From the NCBI GenBank assembly GCA_013289785.1, contig JABCZE010000024.1, positions 1 to 11,332 on the forward strand: 11,332 nucleotides of DNA, written 5' to 3'. The stretch comes from Vulcanimicrobiota bacterium. GTDB lineage: Bacteria > Vulcanimicrobiota > Vulcanimicrobiia > Vulcanimicrobiales > Vulcanimicrobiaceae. The notes under the pieces are model-generated. The model was given only the letters and a program-made list of their open reading frames with translations. It was not told the origin of the DNA and searched no databases. Below are positions 6,466-11,332 of this stretch, piece after piece; the stretch's first letter is position 1; each line of letters opens with the position of its first letter. The position numbers and the translations under genes were made by a program.

Positions 6466-7909
6466 AATACGCCCTGGCCTTTGCCGGTTCGCCGCAGGCG
6501 ACGCAAAGGACGTCGCCTTCCTGGAGCTCCCGCACGACGCGGGTCGTCGCCGTGGTCGCGCGCTTGACTTCCGCTTCACATTCGGCGCGCTCGCACCAAG
6601 GGATATCGATCATCCCGGCTCGCGTGCTGCAGAGCTCCAAAAACTCGCTTCGATCCGTCGTGGCAATCGTGTGCTCCAACAAAAACTCCCGTGCCTGTTC
6701 GTAGAGGGAAGCTTGAATTTCCTCGAGCAGCCGGCGCAGCGTGGGTTCGACCTCGGTCAGCGCCACGCTTTGCCGCTGGCCCTCTTCCCCTTTGCTTCGA
6801 TCTCGCCGCGCGAGCACCGCGGTCCCTGCCTCTACGTCGCGTGGACCGATTTCTATTCGGACCGGAACCCCGCGAAGATCCCATTCGCTATACTTCCAAC
6901 CGGGCTGTTCGTCGCGATCGTCCACTCGCACCCGGAAGCCCGCGGCGGTCAATTTTCGCGCCAACTCGCGGCAGACTTCGATCGCCCGGTCGTCGCCGGA
7001 TCGAACGATCGGTACAAAAACCGCTTGGGTCGGCGCCAGCTTTGGAGGAATGCGAAGGCCCCGGTCGTCGCCGTGCGCCATGATGATCGCTCCGAGCATT
7101 CGCCACGAGATGCCCCACGAGGTCGTATAGACGTACTTGATGGTCTGATCCGCGTCGGTAAACTTGATGTCGTAGGCTTTGGCAAAGTTCTGGCCCAGAT
7201 CGTGCGACGTTCCGGATTGCAACGCCTTACCATCGGGCATCAGCGCTTCGATCGAAAAGGTCTCAACCGCGCCGGGAAAGCGTTCGCTGGCGCTCTTTGC
7301 GCCCGAATAGACCGGCAACGCCGCGACGTTCTCCGCGAAGTCCCGATACAGGCCGAGGATGGATAACGTTTCCTCGCGCGCTTCTTGCGCGGTGGCGTGC
7401 GCCGTGTGACCCTCCTGCCAGAGAAACTCCATCGTGCGCAGGAAGGGCCGCGTGGCCTTCTCCCACCGCAGCACGTTCGCCCATTGATTGATCAGAATCG
7501 GCAGGTCCCGGTACGATTCGATCCACTGGGCGTACATCGTTCCAATAATTGCCTCCGACGTCGGCCGAATCGCCAGGCGTTCCGTCAATATCTCGTTGCC
7601 GCCTTGGGTCACCCACGCGACCTCGGGAGCGAATCCCTCGACGTGCTCGGCCTCGCGAATCAAGAGACTCTCAGGTATGAGAAGCGGAAAGTACGCGTTC
7701 TCGTGACCGGTCGCCTTAAAACGCGCGTCGAGCTCTCGCTGCAGGTTCTCCCACATACCAAACCCGTGGGGACGCAGAACGACGCATCCCCGCACCGGCG
7801 AATACGAGACGAGCTGCGCCCGTAGACACACGGCAGTATACCAAGCGGAAAGGTCAGCCGATTTTGGAGGGATCTCCTTGACGGCGCCTCCGGCGAGCGC
7901 TTCGGACAT
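6449..7909 (-). CDS. proS: Prolyl-tRNA synthetase, archaeal/eukaryotic-type (ProS type 3)
   Basis: This 486-residue class II aminoacyl-tRNA synthetase charges tRNA(Pro) with proline in the cytoplasm. The sequence shows Y36-S-P-V-R-G-C-V-V-L-R-P (motif 1 region), the T117-S-E loop, motif 2 with R148-W-E...F-L-W-Q-E-G-H168, and motif 3 with G-A-I-I-M-A-H-G-D-D-R-G-L. The anticodon-binding domain follows (about 305-400). A C-terminal zinc-type domain has C439, C444, C469 and C472 and ends in tyrosine. This layout, with no inserted editing domain, is that of type 3 ProRS found in archaea, eukaryotes and some bacteria, as in Thermus. I chose ATG at 7909 because family similarity begins about ten residues later. 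A GTG at 7963 in frame would add 18 residues and overlap the divergent gene. No clear ribosome site precedes either. Confidence 0.95.
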   Translation of the reverse strand: MSEALAGGAVKEIPPKSADLSAWYTAVCLRAQLVSYSPVRGCVVLRPHGFGMWENLQRELDARFKATGHENAYFPLLIPESLLIREAEHVEGFAPEVAWVTQGGNEILTERLAIRPTSEAIIGTMYAQWIESYRDLPILINQWANVLRWEKATRPFLRTMEFLWQEGHTAHATAQEAREETLSILGLYRDFAENVAALPVYSGAKSASERFPGAVETFSIEALMPDGKALQSGTSHDLGQNFAKAYDIKFTDADQTIKYVYTTSWGISWRMLGAIIMAHGDDRGLRIPPKLAPTQAVFVPIVRSGDDRAIEVCRELARKLTAAGFRVRVDDRDEQPGWKYSEWDLRGVPVRIEIGPRDVEAGTAVLARRDRSKGEEGQRQSVALTEVEPTLRRLLEEIQASLYEQAREFLLEHTIATTDRSEFLELCSTRAGMIDIPWCERAECEAEVKRATTATTRVVRELQEGDVLCVACGEPAKARAYFAQSY

Positions 7910-7949
7910 GACCGGGGCCGTTTCGCTGCGGCGCTCGAACAGCCTTCGT

Positions 7950-8549
7950 ATGCCGAAACTCACCCGAATCTACACCCGCACCGGCGACGGAGGGACGACG
8001 GGTCTAGTCGGCGGCCGGCGCGTGAAGAAAAGCGCGCCGCGCATCGCGACGTATGGCACCGTTGACGAGCTTTCCAGCGCAATCGGGGTCGCGCGCGCGG
8101 CGTTGCGGCCGATTCTGCAGAGCCATGCCCGGGCGGCTTGCCTTGACGGCTGGCTTGCGTGGACGCAGGACAGGCTCTTCAATCTTGGCACGGATTTGGC
8201 GACGTTGGCGCCGGATCGCCGCGAGGGCCTGCCGCGCGTCGAAGCCGCCGATGCGCAAACGCTCGAACGCGCGATCGACCAGGCACAGACCGAGCTTCCC
8301 CCGCTCGCAAACTTCATTCATCCCGGCGGCTCTCTTCCGGGAGCTTACCTTCACTTCGCGCGCACGATTTGCCGGCGAGCGGAGCGTATGGTGGTAGCGC
8401 TGTTCGACGAAGATAACGACGTTTCGCCCGAAGCGCTACGCTATTTGAATCGGCTCTCCGACGCACTCTTCGTCTGGGCTCGTTGGATCAACGACGCGCT
8501 GCACGACACGGAGCATCTCTGGAACCCGGCGAGCCGGCCTCCCGAATAG
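7950..8549 (+). CDS. PduO-type ATP:cob(I)alamin adenosyltransferase
   Basis: This 199-residue protein attaches the adenosyl group of ATP to cob(I)alamin, making adenosylcobalamin (coenzyme B12) in the cytoplasm. The N-terminal ATP-binding signature Y8-T-R-T-G-D-G-G-T-T-G is intact, followed by Y35-G-T-V-D-E-L. In the C-terminal half, R138...R142-R-A-E-R146 and N167-R-L-S-D171 match the conserved helices of the trimeric PduO/MMAB family. ATG at 7950 fits the family, which normally starts a few residues before the Y-T-R-T-G-D motif. A TTG at 7878 in the same frame has a good ribosome site (GGAGGG at 7866-7871) and would add 24 residues, overlapping the 5' end of proS. No B12-dependent enzyme or corrinoid synthesis gene is adjacent, so its client enzyme is not visible here. 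Confidence 0.92.
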   Translation: MPKLTRIYTRTGDGGTTGLVGGRRVKKSAPRIATYGTVDELSSAIGVARAALRPILQSHARAACLDGWLAWTQDRLFNLGTDLATLAPDRREGLPRVEAADAQTLERAIDQAQTELPPLANFIHPGGSLPGAYLHFARTICRRAERMVVALFDEDNDVSPEALRYLNRLSDALFVWARWINDALHDTEHLWNPASRPPE

Positions 8550-8592
8550 GGAACCGAGGGGTGGCCGCCTCCTAGTGCGAACCGAGCGCGGA

Positions 8593-10116
8593 ATGTCGTT
8601 CTTCTCTACGCTGTTCGCAACGACCAACGTCGATAAGCTGCGCGAGCTCGGGAAGCGCAAGATTCTGCGCCGCGCCTTGACCGCCAAGGATCTCGTGGCG
8701 ATCGGACTGGGAACGATGATCGGCGGCGGCATCTTCACGACGATCGGAACCGGGGTCAAGGGCGCCGGCCCAGCCGTCATCATCTCATATTTGCTCGCCG
8801 GCCTCACCTCGTTCTTTGCGGCGCTCTGCTATGCGGAGCTGGGCGCCATGGTTCCGGTCGCCGGCAGCGCCTACACGTATGCCTACGCCACGATGGGCAA
8901 ACTCTTTGCGTGGATCATCGGCTTTGCACTGATCTTCGAGTACGGCATCAGCGCCGCCCCAGTCGCGCAGCAGTTCTCCGCGGCGATCCAAGACGTTTTT
9001 AAAGGCGTCGGCTGGGCGTTGCCGGCCTGGGCGCAAGAGTCGAACCTCATCGTGCACGGCGCGTGGTGGCTACCGTCGAGCTGGGATCTGCTCCATTCGC
9101 AATACGACTTCGTCGCCGCGTTCTTTGTTATCGGCCTGAGCGCCCTGCTCTCCATCGGCATCCGCGAAACGGCGACGGTGAACAACACCTTCGTCGTGTT
9201 GAAGATCTCCGCGCTGTTCGTTTTTATCGTCGCCGGGCTCTTCTTATTTCACGGCGCCAACCTGCACAACTTCAACCCGGTCGGCTGGGGATCGCTGCAT
9301 CCCTTTGGCGGGATGGCCGACTACTCGTCGTCGGCCCAACCCTATGGAATCGTTGCCATCGGGGCCTACGTCTTCTTCAGCTACATCGGTTTCGATACGG
9401 CGACGACGACGGCCGAAGAGTGCAAGAACCCGCAGTTCGACGTTCCCGTCGGCGTCATCGGCGCGCTTGCCATCGGCACCCTCATCTATTGCGCGACCGC
9501 GATCGTCCTCGTGGGTGCCGTGCCGTGGAGCCAGGTTCCGATCAAGAATCCTCTGGTCTACGCACTCGCGCCGTTGCACATGCCGTGGTTGAGCTGGGTT
9601 ATCACGATCGGCGTTCTCGCCGGAACGACGAGCGTCGCGCTCGCGTCGCTGCTCGGCCAATCGCGGATCTTCTACGTGATGGCGCGCGACGGCATGCTGC
9701 CGCCCGTGGTGGCCGCGGTCAATCCCCGCTTCAAGACGCCGCTGGTTACCACGATGATCACCGGGGTTGCGGTGGCGGTTCTCGCGCTGATCGTGCCGCT
9801 CAACAACCTGCTCAACTTGGTCAACATCGGCACCTTGATCGCCTTCACCGTCGTCTGCGCCGGCGTGCTCTATCTGCGCCACCGCAAGCCCGATCTGCCG
9901 CGCAGCTTCCGCGTGCCGTTCGTGCCGCTCTTTCCAATCTTGGGGATCGTCTGTTCGCTCTTCCTCGCGGTCTTCGGGCTTTCGCGTGCGACCTGGACGT
10001 GGTTCGTCATCGCGCTCGTTTGCGGGTTGATCTTCTTCTTCTGTTACGGTTTCCGAAAGTCAAATCCCGACAACGTCGTACCCGTCGAAGAGCCCGAGGG
10101 CATCAGCGAAATTTAA
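8593..10116 (+). CDS. APC-superfamily amino acid permease, CAT/YfnA-like
   Basis: From ATG at 8593 this is a 507-residue permease with about twelve to fourteen hydrophobic helices. Helix 1 carries the broken-helix glycine motif I43-G-G-G-I-F48, and the second to third helix region has C-Y-A-E-L...P-V-A-G-S-A-Y-T-Y-A-Y, the conserved consensus of amino acid permeases. The following I-G-F-A-L-I-F-E-Y stretch and the C-terminal P-R-S-F-R-V-P-F-V-P motif point to the cationic amino acid transporter (CAT) branch. It probably imports or exchanges amino acids at the cytoplasmic membrane; the substrate is not determined. An in-frame GTG at 8575 with GAGGGG 13 bases upstream is an alternative start that would add six residues. 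It follows the adenosyltransferase gene by 43 bases, so the two may share a transcript, although no functional link is obvious. Confidence 0.9.
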   Translation: MSFFSTLFATTNVDKLRELGKRKILRRALTAKDLVAIGLGTMIGGGIFTTIGTGVKGAGPAVIISYLLAGLTSFFAALCYAELGAMVPVAGSAYTYAYATMGKLFAWIIGFALIFEYGISAAPVAQQFSAAIQDVFKGVGWALPAWAQESNLIVHGAWWLPSSWDLLHSQYDFVAAFFVIGLSALLSIGIRETATVNNTFVVLKISALFVFIVAGLFLFHGANLHNFNPVGWGSLHPFGGMADYSSSAQPYGIVAIGAYVFFSYIGFDTATTTAEECKNPQFDVPVGVIGALAIGTLIYCATAIVLVGAVPWSQVPIKNPLVYALAPLHMPWLSWVITIGVLAGTTSVALASLLGQSRIFYVMARDGMLPPVVAAVNPRFKTPLVTTMITGVAVAVLALIVPLNNLLNLVNIGTLIAFTVVCAGVLYLRHRKPDLPRSFRVPFVPLFPILGIVCSLFLAVFGLSRATWTWFVIALVCGLIFFFCYGFRKSNPDNVVPVEEPEGISEI

Positions 10117-10123
10117 GCTCGGG

Positions 10124-10621
10124 TCAGTGTGGCTCGGCGCTATTTGGATTGGGGGCCTGGCCGATGCCGGGGGTTATTATTTCGATGCGAGCCTCGCGTG
10201 GATCGTACCGTGCGCGCACGTTGAGCGCCCGGGCAACGGCGTCCAGCGAAATCAACACGCGGCCGCGGACGCGAAACGGCGCGTGCTTGAGCGACAGCGG
10301 CATGCCGTTCACCGTCGCGTGCGGGTCGCCGACGCGTACCGTAAGCGTTTGACTTCCTAGAATCACGCTGATCGTGCCCGCCTTGGCGTCGACCTCGGTC
10401 TCGGCGCCCAATGCGTCGGCGATCGAGCGCAGCGGAACGAACGCCTTCGCGTTCGCGGTCGTTACCGGCGGCACGTCGGTATCGACCCGCTCGCCGTCGA
10501 CGAGCATCACGATAGGCCGGGAGAAGGCTAGCAGCGATGCTGCGATGACCGCAGCGAGCGCAACCAGTCCGAGGATCCGCCAAGCCGAGCCGCCGTACAG
10601 CTCGGCGATTCGGCATTTCAT
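10124..10621 (-). CDS. Membrane-anchored stalk-domain protein (copper amine oxidase N-terminal-like domain)
   Basis: This 165-residue protein has one hydrophobic segment at residues 14-34, acting as signal anchor or signal peptide, followed by an extracytoplasmic domain (about 37-152). The pattern V-D-G-E-R-V...A-F-V-P-L-R-S-I-A-D-A-L-G-A, then V-L-G-S-Q-T-L-T-V-R-V-G and a second half with V-L-I-S-L-D-A-V-A-R-A-L is the two-part 'copper amine oxidase N-terminal' (stalk) domain. The domain is common in secreted proteins of clostridia and several uncultured phyla and, despite its name, carries no copper site. Usually it is joined to another domain; here it stands alone. The start ATG at 10621 overlaps the ispG stop as ATGA, so translation is likely coupled. 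Its stop lies seven bases from the convergent permease stop. It may bind surface glycans or other envelope proteins, but that is inference. Confidence 0.8.
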   Translation of the reverse strand: MKCRIAELYGGSAWRILGLVALAAVIAASLLAFSRPIVMLVDGERVDTDVPPVTTANAKAFVPLRSIADALGAETEVDAKAGTISVILGSQTLTVRVGDPHATVNGMPLSLKHAPFRVRGRVLISLDAVARALNVRARYDPREARIEIITPGIGQAPNPNSAEPH

Positions 10622-11332
10622 ACCGCCGATTGCGCGGTAGGCGGAGCGCCGCCGATCTCATCGAGGTAGGCGGGATACTTCTCGGCGATGACTTTTTCGA
10701 TTTCCAGCCGCAGCATGCCGAGCAGGTCGCTTTCCGGATAGGTTCCGACCAGCTCGCCGGCGCGATAGATCGCGCCTTTGCCCTTGCCGCCGGCAACGCC
10801 GACGTCGGCCATCTTCGACTCGCCCGGACCGTTGACGACGCAGCCCATCACGGCAACCTTGACCGGCGCGTTATACGACTTCGCGATCGCTTCGACGGCC
10901 CGGCCCAGCTCGAGCACCGATATTTCGGCGCGCCCGCACGACGGGCACGCGGTAATCTCAAAACCTTTCTCGCGCAGACCCAGCGATTTGAGAATTCCCC
11001 AACAGACGGGAACTTCTTCGATCGGATCGTCGGCCAGCGAGACTCGAATCGTATCGCCGATGCCTTCCCACAACAGGATCCCCAGACCAATCGACGACTT
11101 GATCGTGCCGTCGCGCAGCAGGCCGGCTTCGGTAATGCCGAGATGCAGCGCGTAGGGCGTCGCTCGCTCGCGCAAACGCTGGTCCGCCAAACGATAGGCC
11201 TCAACCGTGGTGGCGACGTCGTGGGCTTTAAGCGAAATCGCAATGTCGGTATGCCCGTGCTCTTCGAGCATTTCGACGTGGCGCAACGCCGAGAGCACCA
11301 TCGCTTCGGCGGTATGGCCGAGCGATTTCTCC
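10618..11332 (-). CDS. ispG: 4-hydroxy-3-methylbut-2-enyl diphosphate synthase, C-terminal part (5' end outside window)
   Basis: IspG (GcpE) is an iron-sulfur enzyme of the MEP pathway. It reductively opens 2-C-methyl-D-erythritol 2,4-cyclodiphosphate to give HMBPP, the precursor of isoprenoids such as undecaprenyl phosphate. About 237 C-terminal residues are visible and the frame stays open to the window edge. The conserved block G-I-T-E-A-G-L-L-R-D-G-T-I-K-S-S-I-G-L-G is present. All four [4Fe-4S] ligands can be seen: two cysteines in A-C-P-S-C-G-R (codons at 10945-10947 and 10936-10938), one in V-M-G-C-V-V-N-G-P-G-E (10840-10842), and the glutamate of the same motif (10819-10821). The visible part suggests an active enzyme. 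The ATG at 11301 is internal to the protein. It is translationally coupled to the stalk-domain gene downstream. Confidence 0.96.
   Translation of the reverse strand, partial: EKSLGHTAEAMVLSALRHVEMLEEHGHTDIAISLKAHDVATTVEAYRLADQRLRERATPYALHLGITEAGLLRDGTIKSSIGLGILLWEGIGDTIRVSLADDPIEEVPVCWGILKSLGLREKGFEITACPSCGRAEISVLELGRAVEAIAKSYNAPVKVAVMGCVVNGPGESKMADVGVAGGKGKGAIYRAGELVGTYPESDLLGMLRLEIEKVIAEKYPAYLDEIGGAPPTAQSAV

Noticed and set aside
6278..7366. Antisense open frame of 362 codons across proS
   Set aside because: It is a shadow of the proS frame. The translation lacks any recognisable domain and its composition mirrors the opposite strand.
9063..10352. Long plus-strand open frame of 429 codons over the permease gene
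   Set aside because: The translation is Arg/Pro/Ala-rich with no helices or motifs, typical of an off-frame in GC-rich DNA. The permease frame has clear family motifs.
1..11332. CRISPR array, tRNA/rRNA gene, insertion sequence, riboswitch or phage segment
   Set aside because: I saw no regularly spaced repeats, no tRNA-like cloverleaf, no terminal inverted repeats with a transposase and no structured long leader. Nearly the whole window is explained by protein genes.

Overview
The window is GC-rich, gene-dense bacterial chromosome with no phage, transposon, CRISPR or RNA gene that I can see. Several features fit an uncultured soil-type lineage with a diderm-like or lipoprotein-bearing envelope: TTG and GTG starts are common, genes overlap by a few bases, prolyl-tRNA synthetase is of the archaeal/eukaryotic type, and there is a lipobox protein and a free-standing 'stalk' domain protein. 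Candidatus Eremiobacterota/Dormibacterota-like bacteria come to mind, but the phylum is a guess from general style and not shown by a marker. I recognise twelve genes, two of them cut by the window edges. No gene-free stretch exceeds about 45 bases.

Region 1 (bases 2-2367, + strand) is a membrane glycosylation cluster. It holds the C-terminal end of a PIG-V-like mannosyltransferase, a small GtrA-family membrane protein that overlaps it by 8 bases, and a GT39/GT83-type integral-membrane glycosyltransferase. Such sets move sugars on polyprenyl-phosphate carriers across the inner membrane and attach them outside.

Region 2 (bases 2354-7909, - strand) is a tightly packed six-gene run. In transcription order it is proS (prolyl-tRNA synthetase), an unrecognised secreted protein, an M16 zinc peptidase, an Amj-family lipid II flippase, a TPR lipoprotein and a DUF4239 membrane protein. 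The junctions are a 17-base overlap, a 9-base gap, a 1-base TAATG overlap, a 23-base overlap and a 14-base gap, so one transcript with translational coupling is likely. Five of the six products act in or beyond the cytoplasmic membrane. I regard this as the most interesting part of the window.

Region 3 (bases 7950-10116, + strand) runs away from proS. It encodes a PduO-type cob(I)alamin adenosyltransferase and, 43 bases later, a CAT/YfnA-like APC amino-acid permease. Region 4 (10124-11332, - strand) holds the C-terminal part of ispG (MEP isoprenoid pathway), coupled by an ATGA overlap to a membrane-anchored copper-amine-oxidase-N-like 'stalk' domain protein.

Isoprenoid synthesis (ispG), lipid II flipping (Amj) and polyprenyl-phosphate glycosylation (region 1) all bear on the same lipid carrier, but they lie in separate transcription units, so a functional link is only suggestive. 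I found no convincing undescribed defence or mobile system. The novelty candidates are the secreted orphan and the peptidase-Amj-lipoprotein-DUF4239 arrangement.
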